Shown here in pieces: positions 13,201-25,859 of a stretch of 64,000 bases of DNA. A model generated the notes under the pieces. That model was not told where the DNA came from, ran no database searches, and saw only the letters and a program-made list of their open reading frames with translations. The DNA is taken from assembly GCF_013373865.1 (NCBI RefSeq), contig NC_050476.1, positions 1,440,826 to 1,504,825 of the forward strand, in the 5' to 3' direction. This stretch comes from Monomorium pharaonis (lineage: Eukaryota; Arthropoda; Insecta; Hymenoptera; Formicidae). Every line of letters begins with the position of its first letter. Positions within the stretch are counted from its first letter, which is position 1. A program made the position numbers and the translations under genes.

Positions 13201-13433
13201 ATATAAATAGCTTATATAACTTGTTTGCACAACCTTGTGTCGCGAAAGTGTTATATATTAAAAAAGAAAAGAACACATACCCGACGAAGCGCGTTTGCGG
13301 TTGTATTTGCAGCGTTTGCTTATGTCGTAAGAAATACGTATAAAATAACTTAGTCTACAGAATCTTCTTAGGCATTTAAATATTCTTATCTAACGTCAAA
13401 ATAAATACATCTAGAGACGAACGAATACAGAGT
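10280..13433. other. non-coding interval between Tsp and the neuropeptide receptor
   Basis: I recognise no protein-coding exon here. Sequence next to 10280-10560 is CpG-rich and is a reasonable place for the Tsp promoter and 5' UTR on the minus strand. The region 11220-11530 contains GAATCGAATCGAATC-type repeats on the left and their inverted counterpart near 11480-11510, suggesting a decayed inverted-repeat element. 12640-13080 is plain AT-rich. The 3' UTR of the receptor gene should lie just left of 13434. Confidence 0.45.
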
Positions 13434-13619
13434 TCATCCAGGAGAAATCTCCCTTCTTTTTCCACCTTCATCGCGTAACTTCGTCCGAGGATCCTCTTTC
13501 CCATCGGGCGCGGCTTGATCGATCACAGATGCATCCGTTTCGCTGTAGCTTAATCTCATCACGCATCTGGCAGAGTAAGACGAGGAACTTTTTAATAGCT
13601 CTGCGTTTGCACCGCGATA
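13434..13619 (-). CDS. probable last exon of the receptor (cytoplasmic tail)
   Basis: The acceptor ATATCGCAG at 13620 is in phase 0, matching the donor of the previous exon at 14847. It opens 61 codons ending at TGA (13434-13436). The peptide is hydrophilic with a Ser/Tyr-rich part (LLKSSSSYSARC, LSYSETDASV), as expected for a phosphorylated receptor tail. A second phase-0 choice is 14163-14363 (acceptor TACTTGCAG), whose peptide contains a hydrophobic stretch less typical of a tail. They could be alternative 3' exons. Confidence 0.6.
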   Translation of the reverse strand, partial: YRGANAELLKSSSSYSARCVMRLSYSETDASVIDQAAPDGKEDPRTKLRDEGGKRREISPG

Positions 13620-16600
13620 CTGCGATATAGAACCGCGTTCTCGCATTCACGCAGAGACAGATCGCGGCGTCCGCGCGTGTATGCGATCATCATGCCGTAA
13701 GATGCAGTTCGCAATAGAAGCGCTGAGAAACTTATTTTCGTAAGAGGACGCAAGGTATTTTGCGCACAAACACCGTCGGCTCAGACGTGTCTATTCGAGC
13801 CGGCGTACGTCGCGTTCATTGTCAATCGAGAAGTTTGACTGATAGAGACAGCGGCGTGACCCGGGTCTCGATGGTGGCTGTACGCATCGGCGCCTAGAAC
13901 GAAAATAGAGATTTTCGTGGAGCTTGAAGCTGTCGAAAGCCCAAATCTCGTCTAATCGACGCCTTGAAAGCTCGGCCGTTTTTCAACGTCCTTGCGTTTC
14001 TGCCTCGCCCAGACGTTCGGCGCCGTTCTTTGTTACGGCTTTGTTACAAATTTACGCTTCCTTCATTTCTTCATGCGAAAGCAACAATGCGTGCGATCAC
14101 TTCTTATATTAATCGCGCGTGGGATTAACAACATGCGGATGCAAAACGCCGTGGGGGAGGATTTACTTATCAATCAGTACTCGAGATAACAAATTACCAT
14201 TACGGTCATGCGATGAACGCCTGTTATATGTGGTCGGAGGATTAAAGAGGATCGGCAGGGCTATTACGAAAACGGTGAAAATGGAATCTCTGACGTACGC
14301 GACGACCGGAAGTTCCATGGTCGTGTTGATGGGCCTCAGAAGAGGATGGGACTGAAGCTTCGCCTGCAAGTAGTACAGGCGACAGGCAGCTGTTAGGCTC
14401 GAATGTATTAGTAGAGAGATCGACACGTTTATACAATTCTTTATAAACGGAAAATAATCTTCATGATTCATAAAAATTCATACTTCTTTCATGATGCAAT
14501 TGTAGACCTTCGTAAAGCGTTAAAATATCTGTTGCAATTGCACACATGGGCAAACGTGACACGCGTTAACGACACATAGAGCGCGGATAATCGAATTAAC
14601 GCGACGATCATCGCGAATTCGTCCTGAATCGAGTTTTATTTCACGCTCAAATAGAGTATAAATTTTATTATAAGCTGCGAGATCGTTACGTATGCAAATC
14701 AAATGTCTAAATTCTTCATGCCAAATTTTGTCGATTAAATAATTCGTAATTTTTAATGAAACATTATATAACGAAATTAATGATGTCTCGGATTAAAAAC
14801 CTTTTATTGAGAATTTGCATTGTTATTCGTTCGAGATATATACTCACTTTGTTCCTTTGGCGTATGTTGAAGATACCGTAGATGATGGGATTCATGCTCG
14901 AATTGGTGCACGCGAAGAAGAAAAGAGCTTTCTGAATGCGTGGGTCAACTTTCAGGGCCGACGGTCGATCGATCCAGTACCTGTTTTCACGCCGATAAAG
15001 ATCATAGAATTCAATGGACAGTTCCTCAATCTAAGATATTATTTTTTTCTTTTCATAAGACGGAATTTGCGTATCAGTGACCGTGGACGTCGGTCAAAGT
15101 CGTATGTATCATCATGTGCATTTTTTACGTCTGTATAATCGGGGTTCGGTGATATTGTTGACTTTTGGAACGCGTGTACCACTGCTCTAGTATCGCAATG
15201 AATTTTTAATGCCAACGGGAAAAATACTGCGGAAATTAAAAATAATCGCAGACTTACCAGACGCTCATCACGTAGTAAGGACTCCAGCAGATAATGAAGA
15301 CGGCGATAATGGTTATCGTCATTTTTAAAGTGCGTATTCGCGCTCGGCTTAGGAAACCGCTCGAGGAACGACGTATTCTGTCTGCAAAAAACGTTTGTTT
15401 ATTATGTATATCATGATTATATCATTTTATTTATTAACATACAAACTATTACACTCATATTTGTAAATAAAATCACAAGTAGCAGTCACAAAAATTTTTT
15501 AACGTTTATATCTACTGCATGTCCGAAGGAAAAGTTATACAATGGTTTGAGGACGAGAAGTTTTTTGTTTTTTCAAAAATTTAACTTTTTGAATTTGTTT
15601 AGTTTTTGTAGGAAACTCTGCAATTACATTCGAACAATTACCTTCGCTCTCCTCAGATCTGCGACAAATTTCCATGAAAATACTGGTATAAGTGTAGAAT
15701 ATTACGATCAAGGGGAACCAATACATCATTAGCATGACAAACAAACTATATGAGATTTCATGCACGTACGATGGGAAGACGTTGAACGTTATACATTGGG
15801 TATAACAAGTGTAATTTGGATGCGTCTCGAGATGGAACACCAACATCTACGGGAAAAAAACGGAGATACGTTTTATGCCAGTCACGAAACGAAATAACTT
15901 CGACATGTCGCAATAATGTTTGTAAAATAAAAGCTAGAGCACCTGCGGCAAGGAACAAAGTACGGAGCCAATCCACGCGAGCATCAGCAATATCTTCCCT
16001 CTCCGATAAACATCTAGTATCTGGAGAGGTCGCATCACGGCGTAATATCTGGAAGATGAAGTTACGTGAACGCGTAGTCTTATCAAAAATGTAGCGATCA
16101 TATCGTAAATCGCACTATCATGTTCTCTAAAATATTGAAAATTGAGCTTGTGCAAATTTTTCAAGCGATTTGTCATTTTAACAAAAAAAATGTCCAAATT
16201 TACTTCTGTGGAGTGAAAAATCAGTCTTGTCGAGAGAAAATTGAGTTTGTCCAATTTTCGAGTAATCTTTTATTCTACAAGATTTAGAGGATACAATGTT
16301 ACACGGAATTGAATATACGATCAGGCGAAGAAAGGAAATGTGAATCGCGAAATGATCGCAGTTTACGGACATGATGTGCTGACCTGTCTATGCTGATGCA
16401 AACTATCACGAAGGACGAGAGATAAAGACCGAACGTCCTGAAGAAAGCCATTATGCGACACATCGCGTCCCCTGCCTCCCAGGACACCGTGCTTGCCCAT
16501 CCGATTTCGAACGGCATCATCAGGAACGTCACCTGGACATAAGATGCGACACGTCTCATGTCGGTTTCTAAATTTAAGCGCGAGCGACGAAAACGATTGC

Positions 16601-16886
16601 TTTATCGTAAGTTTTGCGTCCGAGTCATCGTACTTACGAAAAGGTCAGCGATCGACAAGTGCATCACGAGGTTCTGTATCCGGGACCTGGACTTTCGTTT
16701 CTTTATTATGGTCAGCACGGAAATATTTCCAATAGCCGATATCACCATCAGGGTGCTGTAAGTGATTATCGTCACCAAGTGGCTGTCATTGAAGCGCAAC
16801 TCGATCGGCAAGTCCGCGTGTACTGTGTCGTTGCACTTGAGGCTCTCCCCGTCCTCGGTTTCCCCTAATTGTATCACGTTCCCCAT
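13434..16886 (-). CDS. adipokinetic hormone / GnRH-type receptor, 7 exons
   Basis: Class A G-protein-coupled receptor for a neuropeptide of the AKH/corazonin/ACP group. AKH receptors drive lipid and sugar release from fat body (family knowledge). Exons: 16638-16886, 16384-16532, 15943-16048, 15642-15846, 15258-15381, 14848-14980 and probably 13434-13619. All junctions keep phase, giving about 383 residues. Seen: NDT and NDS glycosylation sites at the N end, TM1 GNISVLTII, TM2 LSIADL, DRYYAVMRPL after TM3, extracellular-loop cysteines (AMCRI, TQCITF), CWSPYYVMSVW in TM6 and CTNSSMNPIIYG in TM7. The TM6-TM7 region with WYWIDRPSALKVDPRIQKALF is AKH-receptor-like. An ACP receptor is the main alternative. 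The last exon is less certain: 13434-13619 gives a Ser-rich tail, while 14163-14363 is a competing phase-0 exon. Confidence 0.85.
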
Positions 16887-19470
16887 GTCGCGATGTCGTT
16901 GTAGATCAATTTATTAATTATCTGAAACTGTTACGTTCAGTCTTGTTAAAAGAGATATCTGTCGCAATTGTTTGTCACAGCTGCATTGTTTTTTTGTTTT
17001 AATTGCGAAATTATTTCGAAAAATTCCTCCAACCTTGAGGTTTAACGGGACGATGAAGAAAATATTGAAGAATGTGACTTGTAATGTCTACTGAATTCGA
17101 TGATATGAACGTGTGAATGCGAGGTACCTCATGCACAACACTTTTAGCTCGGAAAGTTTGGGAAATAATAGATCGGGCTAATGCATCTGAAGAGAATCTG
17201 TTCCAGTGGAATACGCAACAATTCGCGCGGCGGCATTCACGTCTCATCGTGACGAATGTTTGCCGGATCGTGTTTATTTGTGTTTAATGATTTGGCATTT
17301 AAACATAGCAGCAACGTTACATCACGCCCGAAGGGTTGCATTACATTGAGAAGCAATCTGCGATTCGGTCTGACCGAAACGTGGATAAACTAAAAAAGTG
17401 CAGATAAAGAAAAAAACAAGATTAAAATATATAAAGTTTTTCCAAACATTTATTTTTTAAATTTATTGCTACGATGAATTAATGTTACTTTTTGTTACAT
17501 TTAATCCGTGAAGATAAACATCTGATTTTGTTGCGAAAATTTTTAGTTTTTAAAATTAACTTAATTATTTATAAAAAATATTTAAATATAAAAAGATATC
17601 TTAATGCTTTAAAAGTGAAAATAATTTTGAAACAGAAATATGTTTTGCTAGGTGTTTATGCTATTTTGTATCTTACGCGATAAATCGGGGGTAAAATTGC
17701 CTTCACTTTGCAGAGCTTCGAGTTGAACGATCGCGTAACTCGTGATTTACATTGTAAATCAGCCAGGCAGAGCGTATCGAGTGCAAAATAATAAATTACG
17801 AAGCGACATTCGTCGATCGACTTGTAATCGTTTCGCCCCCGCGCGCTATTGACAACGAACCCTCATCGTGCGGGGTGTGTTATAATACTGATTCGTTTTG
17901 CTCACTTCTCGCTGACATACTGAAGCTTCAGCGCAGGTCCGAGCGTGTCCGTAGGTGTTGAAGCTCGAATTAGTTACCGCTACCTTTTGTAACTATTTGC
18001 GACGAACTGTTCGAGAACTGGCTATGGTCGCGCTTGTTTTATTTTGCATTAAAAAGAAGAAAAATTTTTTTTGAAACGGGAGATTAGAGAAAGCGAACCC
18101 GCATTATTGCGTAAATCTTGATAAATTAAAACCAACCAATGTGGATCGCGTTCCAAAGTACCAAATCTGCCTCACATCATATGCTAAACATGCGTAGAAA
18201 CACGGAACTAAACTTCGCCCCCGAGGCGCAAAGTGCATCGGGGGGAACACGTTAAGATATCATTAACGAGTTGTTTTTCTTCAATTAATTTGATGTAATA
18301 AACTTCGTTTAATCGTGGCGCGCGATTTTTTTTCGGGAGTAAAGTGATATTATTACGCTTGTTTGGGTAGAATTTAATGCACTAATACTATGGCCACCAG
18401 TAGACGCAGGAAAGAGGCTGGAAAATATTATCAAGCGTAATATCATTTTGTAACGAGGTCGGCGAGCTTCGAATAAAATTGATGCAGAAAATTGTTCTTG
18501 CTCAATTTTTAACATACATATTTTCTACGACGCAGAATGTATGGAGTCTATATAGTATGAAACGTTCGATGAGAGATTTCAATATGTCAGGGGAAAATAA
18601 TTTTCCTTGGCGAATGCCGATAATTGTCGCGAGCCCTTATCTGGATTCTCGTTATTTTTACAATATAGAATGCGTAGAAAAAGAGAGAGAGAAGGGGGCA
18701 GAGGGAGGGAGTAAGAGAAAACGATAACTGATCTGCTTCGATTTCGGTTTAAATAATCGATCGTTTACGCAATTTATTTCATGAAAAAAGACAAACAGCC
18801 AGTCAGATGTTTTCGTCCAAGAAGGCCTAGATTAGATTAGAACTAGGAGCTTTGTTTATACGAGATTAGAGGTACGGCCGATCGGAGAAAGCGTGCGTTT
18901 TAATTTACAACAATTATATAACTAATTATGTTGAATAACTTTACAGCTATATGAAAAAGTATGTTTATTAATTAATATCGGATTTTATATGACGCAAAAC
19001 GCCGTGCGCGGGATGTGGTTCTATTGAATGACGTTGTTGATATAGTTCAATTAAGAATCCTCCCTTGTATGAACTCAAATATCGACGTATCGATATAATG
19101 TAATTTGTCGAGCAATAAAACCTCATTAAAGTTCCGCGTATTTAGGACGCCTATTGCGTAAAAGATATCAAAATTATAAATTAGAAACATTTAAAAATTA
19201 AGAATTTGTTTGTCGTAAAAGGCATAGAAGAACGAAAAAAAATCCATTTGTTTCTGAAATTAAGAAAAGTCAATAATTTCTACATCTGTGAGAATAATTC
19301 GCTGGTATTTTTGCAGACAGTAAATAACTGTGATATGACAAAACGTCGATGCCGACGTTTGACGCGACGTTTGTGACGATTTATTCCTAACAAGAGTGAT
19401 GGTAGAAAGAGATAACTACGACGTGAAGACAATACGATTTATGGTCGTACAACTTTTTCTTCTGTTTCCC
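16887..19470. other. upstream region of the receptor gene, no gene recognised
   Basis: This should contain the promoter and untranslated first exon or exons of the minus-strand receptor. I find no coding exon with a recognisable domain on either strand. Composition alternates between AT-rich parts (17380-17680, 18900-19330) and CpG-richer parts (17700-18250). Confidence 0.4.
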
Positions 19471-20123
19471 TTAAGGGAGTTCCGCTGCTAAATCAAAATA
19501 AACAGATTTTCATGAAACATTGTAGAAAAGTTCAAATTAGTGATATAAATTGACTGTCAAAATTTCAGAAACCTGAACTAGCTTGTTATTTAGATATTAA
19601 ATATTGTATTAACATGGGCTTTTATGGGAATCGATGAAATTTCAGGATTTTTCAGGATTTTTATTGTCGTATTAAACATAAAAGTAATGAACAGATGTTA
19701 ATGAAACTTTACAATAATACATCTTAGCTGTCCAGAAAAGTACTGTTAAATTTTTGAAACGATGCACTTGCTTGTTTGAGTGTAATAATTGATAAGATAA
19801 AAAAAGTTTACAATAATCGAAGTAATAGAGCAGGTAAGTGTGGTAAATGTGTACTAGTGATATAACATAAATTTTAAATTATTGTATTTAGTTATCTAAG
19901 GGTGGTATAATAGTGATAAATGTTTATTCTTAATTTAAAAAAAATTATTTTAGTAATGAAGATAGTACTTTATAGCCGATTTTTTTTTTATATTCACCAT
20001 TATTAATTTTAGACCATATACAGCAAAAAAAAAGAAGGCAACAAAATAGTCATTTGAATATTTTTTTTACTTGAACCCCTGTGCCACTTGTTGTGCCAAA
20101 CCTGAGCAAAGGAACTCCCTTAA
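19471..20123. mobile_element. piggyBac-like MITE with TTAA target site
   Basis: The element lies between two TTAA tetranucleotides (19471-19474 and 20120-20123). Its ends are inverted: GGGAGTTCCGCTGC on the left and GGGAGTTCCTTTGC when the right end is reverse-complemented. It is about 645 bp, AT-rich, with no transposase ORF. TTAA targets with GGG/CCC-type short inverted ends are typical of the piggyBac superfamily, so this is called a non-autonomous member; the family assignment is inference. Confidence 0.65.
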
Positions 20124-20254
20124 GAGATATTTATATTTGTAAAAAATAAAAAAAACTACTTCTAAACCCTTATCTTTTGTTAGTTAAAAATACAAATTGC
20201 AAAAAAATCGAGAAAAGTTGTACGTACATAAATCTGTTTTGATAAAAAAGAGAG

Positions 20255-20258
<4 letters not shown>

Positions 20259-20314
<56 letters not shown>
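20259..20314. repeat. GA microsatellite
   Basis: About 28 uninterrupted GA units. Open frames reading Glu-Arg repeats through it are artefacts of the repeat. Confidence 0.95.
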
Positions 20315-20317
<3 letters not shown>

Positions 20318-22910
20318 TAACTACAAAACATTATTTTAATTTTAACAATTCCTTACTCAATGCGACCTTGGAGCTTTGATATAGCTTCAACTTATTCTTG
20401 TTTATCTTTGTCCTCTTTAACAACAGATTACAAATTGTAAACTACAAAAATTAATTGACGCTTGTGTCACCGGTTCGAAGGATCGGCTTTCAACAGATTC
20501 CGATGCTGAAGAAGTAATCTGGAACCGTGTTTACGACAAAATCTCGTTAGCTGCACTTTTTCAGAAAACCGTGAACTTGCACCGTTTTCGCGGATAATCC
20601 CCAATCGCGTCTCACCCTCGCACGAGTACCCGCGGCAATTGAAGAGCGTTCTTCACGTGCGTGGCCTCAATCCGTTTTCTCAACTAGGATCATCGCTGGT
20701 ACACATCAACTCGACAAAACAGTCAGGGAAAAAAATGCCATATCGCGGCCAGACATAAAAAAAAAGGAGTAGATAGGAAAAAAGAGTCGAGTTCTTATCG
20801 TTCTTCACCTTCTACGTTGAAATGTCGAACGCGCCGTCGAGTATCGCGAATTTCGCATTAATACAGGGCGGAGGGGAGGGATATGATCACACGCACGTGA
20901 TTGACGACTGCAAGAAATGACGGAACTCGATACCAGTATAATTAAGCGCGCGATGATCGGCGCGGGACTGCCGATCCCGCGGAATGCTCGCGGTTTACCC
21001 GCCGACACTTAGGCCGGCGTCAAGGGTCAAGTGTCAAATCTTTGCTGATAGGACTAACGTGTCGGAGACAGTGCCGTCGGTCGAGCACACAATCGGAGTG
21101 TGACCGGAGTGACCATTCGGAGGCGGAGGCGGAGATCAAAGTGAATGAATCGTACGCGGGCGGATCTATTTGGAGAGAGTATGTCTTTGGAGGTTTCGTC
21201 ATAGATTCCCACAGATGTTAGTTAACGCTTCTCTGTCACTTTTTAATGGTAGTGCGGAGAAAGTATTTTGCGTTGTAAACTTGAAATTCTCAAAAGTTTG
21301 ACTCAATACTTTTCATTGCACTTAAAGGTAACTTTAGTTTCAATTTTTCATACTGATGATAATACTAAGAAGCCAAAAGATGCAGAATTACGACTGAGAT
21401 GTTAGCACATCATGTAAAAGAATCACATATATAAGATTGATTCTGAAAACTTCATTAACTTTATAATTTTTCTATCTTACATATTTTGCTTTATACATAT
21501 ATATATCTCCTCGTCAAAGCAGCTTAGTGTAAACACGTTCACGAGGTGCTAACAATTGCAAAGATTAGCAAAATGTCGCTGACCGCATGCAGGAAAATTT
21601 TCTACTAACGCTAAACGCATTTACTGTACATGAAAAACACACGTGAATAATGATAAGATAAAAAAAAAGAACAAAAATAGTATGACGCAAATTGAAGTCT
21701 AAAGTTAGAGTTAAAATCCATAACACTCGCCATGATGTAATATGTTAACAGTTTTTTCTTGTTGAAAAAAGTATACACTACTATTGTACTTGTTTTTTTA
21801 AATAAGTATACTTCATCAATATGTAAAACTGTCATCCAAAGATTTAAGACTGATTTATTATTAAAATAGCAGAATCAGTCTATTTGACAAAATCATATTT
21901 GCCTGTGCAGAATAAGATATTACTTCCAATATCAATATTATCAATTGCAAATAATGCAATGAGATGTCATAAGTTTCTAAGCAAAGTGTTAATTTTTGAG
22001 TACTTAATATATCTATAAAGATGTGTATATACGCGCGTAAATTTGAATACGCTACCAGTTTCCCGCTTCTTCATCACGCGATTGACTTCAGTTCGTCACT
22101 TATGAATTCACTACGATGGCGCTGAAAATTTTCTTCCAAGAGAAAAGATTGGATTTCCTGCTTAATGCACAACATTTTGGAATATACTTCGTAGAAATGT
22201 GTTCTTTCATTAGGTGTAGTAAAACTGCACTGAAATAAAAACAGGCCAAGCAAAAATAAAGTAAATTTTCAGAAATAAAAGAAAGAAAAAATATATAATT
22301 AATATAAATAAGACATATATCTACAGTATTATTTTATTATATATTATATTCACATCGATATAAAATGATCTTTTTATTATTTAAAGGAAAATGACAAATT
22401 GTGCAATTAGTAATTTTTCTTTAAGTAAATCTACTGATTAAATTAATTATACTTAAGTAATCAGAATTTGATCATAGTTGTACCAGAGAGGAACCTGAGA
22501 GCGGTCATCCCGTCGTTTGAGATGTGTTTATGCATCAGCGCCTCTATGTGCACAAAATATGCACATTGAACTATGTAGTCAAATATTCATGAATCCCGTA
22601 GGTAATGTGCATGACTATTCACTGTAAGAATATTTACTATCTTTCAATAATTTTCACTTCAGAATTAGTGTATAGTCAATGAAAGGTCAATGTATTTAAT
22701 TCAATAATTAATAATCAGTAAATGATTATCCAAACAAAATTACCTTTTTTAAAAAAAGGCAAAAAAAAGGCGCCAAGTGTGTGTATGTGCGGCCCTAAAA
22801 AAAAAACTATTTTATTAGGTAAATTGTCTTATTATCTTCTCGACGCAAATAATAATATAAAATAAATGCGCCAATTATAAGAATATTTATACAAAATTTA
22901 TTTATTATAA
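20315..22910. other. intergenic, no gene recognised
   Basis: No coding exon or RNA gene recognised. 20460-21200 is CpG-richer and could be promoter-like, while 21240-22910 is AT-rich. Nothing more specific can be supported from the sequence. Confidence 0.4.
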
Positions 22911-23060
22911 TCCTATCTAAAAAAGGCATGTAAAGTCAATTGCTCGCATTTCTCGAAGTTTATTATTGTCGCTTTTCCGCGATGCCGATTGGTTCTCTCG
23001 CTGCGCATACTTCGTGTTGCAAGAGTAGCTGTCATTGCAATTTTGACAGCTGTCAAATTT
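22911..23060 (+). repeat. flanking repeat copy 1 (CCTATCTAAAAAAGG type)
   Basis: Starts TCCTATCTAAAAAAGGCATG and includes TCGCTTTTCCGCGATGCCGA and a TTGACAGCTGTCAAA palindrome. It has the same layout as 24994-25165 and partly 25407-25490. The three copies bracket the minisatellite and the GA tract. Confidence 0.75.
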
Positions 23061-23136
23061 GTTAAATATTATTTATACATTTATTGTTGTAATTTATTTT
23101 TAAAAAGTAAAAAATAAAAAGTTAAGTAGCGCGCGC

Positions 23137-24775
23137 GAAGCGAGGAGGGAGCACGGAGTGAGCGAGTGAGTGAGCGAGGAGGGAGCGAAAAGTAAGCGAG
23201 TGACTGAGCGAGGAGTGAGCGAGTGAGTGAGCGAGGAGTGAGCTAAGAGTGAGCAAGGAGTGAGCGAGGAGTGAGCCGGGAGTGAGCCAGGAGTAAGCCA
23301 GTAGTGAGCCGGGAGTGAGCCAGGAGTGAGTCAGGAGTAAGCCAGGAGTGAGCCAGGAGTGAGCGAAGAGTGAGCCGGGAATGAGCCAGGAGTGAGCCAG
23401 GAGTGAGCGAGGAGTGAGCCGGGAGTAAGCCGGGAGTGAGCCGGGAGTGATTCAGGAGTGAGCCAGGAGTGAGCCGGGAGTAAGCCGGGAGTGAGCCGGA
23501 AGTAAACCAGGAGTGAGCCGGGAGTGAGCCGGGAGTGAGCCGGGAGTGAGCCGGGAGTGAGCCAGGAGTGAGCCGGGAGTGAGCGAGGAGTGAGCCGGGA
23601 ATGAGCCAGGAGTGAGCAAGGAGTGAGTCAGGAGTGAGCGAGTGAGCGACTGGCTGGCTGGTTGGCAGTGAGTGAGTAAGTGAGTGAGTGAGTGAAGAGT
23701 GAGCCAGGAGTGAGCAAGGAGTGAGCGAGGAGTGAGCGAGGAGTGAGCCGGGAGTAAGCCAGGAGTAAGCCAGGAGTGAGCCGGGAGTGAGCCAGGAGTG
23801 AGTCAGGAGTAAGCCAGAAGTGAGCCAGGAGTGAGCGAGGAGTGAGCCGGGAGTGAGCGAGGAGTGAGCGAGGAGTGAGCGAGTAATGAGCGAAAAGTGA
23901 GCCGGGAGTGAGTCGGGAGTGAGTCGGGAATGAGCCAGGAGTGAGCAAGGAGTAAGCCAGGAGTGAGCCAGGAGTGAGCCAGGAGTGAGCCAGGAGTGAG
24001 CGAGGAGTGAGCCGGGAGTAAGCGAGAAGTGAGCCGGAAGTGAGCGAGGAGTGAGCGAAGAGTGAGCGAGTAGTGAGCGAAGAGTGAGCCGGGAGTGAGC
24101 CGGGAGTGAGTCGGGAGTGAGCCGGGAATGAGCGAGGAGTGAGCCGGGAATGAGCGAGGAGTGAGCGAAGAGTGAGCCGGGAGTGAGCCGGGAGTGAGCC
24201 GGGAGTGAGTCGGGAGTGAGTCGGGAGTGAGCCGGGAATGAGCAAGGAGTAAGCCAGGAGTGAGCAAGGAGTAAGCCAGGAGTGAGCCGGGAGTGAGCCG
24301 GGAGTAAGCCGGGAGTGAACCGGGAGTGAGCCGGGAGTGAGTCGGGAGTGAGTCGGGAGTGAGTCGGGAGTGAGCCGGGAATGAGCAAGGAGTAAGCCAG
24401 GAGTGAGCAAGGAGTAAGCCAGGAGTGAGCCAGGAGTGAGCCGGGAGTGAGCCGGGAGTGAGCCGGGAGTGAGTCGGGAGTGAGTCGGGAGTGAGCCGGG
24501 AATGAGCAAGGAGTAAGCCAGGAGTGAGCCAGGAGTGAGCCAGGAGTGAACCAGGAGTGAGCAAGGAGTAAGCCAGGAGTGAGCCAGGAGTGAGCGAGGA
24601 GTGAGCCGGGAGTGAGCGAAAAGTGAGCGAGGAGTGAGCGAGTAGTGAGCGAGGAGTGAGCCGGGAGTGATCCGGGAGTGAGTCGGGAGTGAGCCGGGAA
24701 TGAGCGAGGAGTGAGCCGGGAATGAGCGAGGAGTGAGCGAGGAGTGAGCCAGGAGTGAGCGAGTGAGTGAGTGAA
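23137..24775. repeat. 11-bp minisatellite, GAGTGAGCCRG type
   Basis: Tandem 11-bp units with consensus close to GGAGTGAGCCA, varying at the last positions (CCA, CCG, CGA, CAA, TCG). The regular part is about 23225-24760, roughly 140 units. The plus strand is strongly purine-rich. Three units equal 33 nt, so the minus strand reads as 11-residue repeats (LLAHSRLTPGS) without stops for hundreds of codons. Those long frames are by-products of the repeat, not a gene: all three frames stay open and there is no bias or domain. Confidence 0.93.
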
Positions 24776-24993
24776 AAAGGGAGGAAGGGAGTGAGCAAAC
24801 AAGCGAGCGTAACTAGATAAATATGTAGCTAGGTAGCTAGGTGCTAGGTAGCAGTAAGTATGCAAGTAGGTATGTATGTTGGTCTGTATGTATCTAGGTA
24901 GGTATGTAGGTATGTATGTATGTATGCATATATGTATATATATGTATAATTAAACTTTAAATTTTTTTATTCAAAATTACAGAAGACGTTTGA

Positions 24994-25165
24994 TCCTATC
25001 TAAAAAAGGAGATGTTAAATCAAATCGAATTTATTGTTGCCGCTTTTCCGAGATGCTGATTGGCTGTCTCGCTATCGCGTTGTTAAGTGCATTGTGACTT
25101 CTTCACTTCGTGTCATTTCCAGCTGTCAAACTACTTCGTGTCATTTTCAGCTGTCAAACTGTCAC
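24994..25165 (+). repeat. flanking repeat copy 2
   Basis: Begins TCCTATCTAAAAAAGGAGAT and contains GCTTTTCCGAGATGCTGATT and a partly doubled AGCTGTCAAACT end. It is homologous to copy 1 at 22911-23060 and follows the minisatellite directly. Confidence 0.75.
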
Positions 25166-25239
25166 TTTTGATAGTTGATTGAAATAATTACAAAAAATCA
25201 GAGAAAAAGAAAAAAAAGCCAAATAAAAAATATACAAGA

Positions 25240-25382
<143 letters not shown>

Positions 25383-25406
25383 TGAAGGGGGGGGGGAGAA
25401 GTAAGA

Positions 25407-25490
25407 ATCCTTTCTAAAAAAGAGCATGGCATCGATACTCGCATCTCTCGAAGTATTGTTGTCGCTTTTCCGCGATGCCGATAAAACGTG
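25407..25490 (+). repeat. flanking repeat copy 3 (partial)
   Basis: Begins ATCCTTTCTAAAAAAGAGCA and contains TCGCTTTTCCGCGATGCCGA. It matches the first half of copies 1 and 2 and then diverges. It lies just left of degraded satellite-like sequence. Confidence 0.7.
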
Positions 25491-25859
25491 TGTGAAGTTA
25501 GCATCTCAAAGTTTAGCATCTTATAAAAATACTGCAGAATTAGTTGCATCCAGCATAGTTCTACAGTTCTTGATAGGTTTCAACAATAGTTCCGCTAAAT
25601 TACCTATTTTAATTAAATTTTTATAAATGAGATGCTAACTTCCAGAATCACATAATAGCATCTCAACGTATTTCGAATATACGACCACAGAGAAGACTAA
25701 ATCTATAGAGTTCTATCGTTTAGAGACGTCCTATCAATAGTACAGACGATTAAATTAATGAAAAAATAATTTTTTGTTACAAAACATACGCATATATGAG
25801 TGTACGTTTGCGCACGTGGATTTGGTGTAACTAGCATCTCAGACAGACAAAATTAATTA

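Noticed and set aside
23243..24865. 540-codon minus-strand frame of repeated LLAHSRLTPGS
   Set aside because: It is the translation of an 11-bp minisatellite; three units are 33 nt, so several frames stay open together. No domain, no non-repeat sequence of note.
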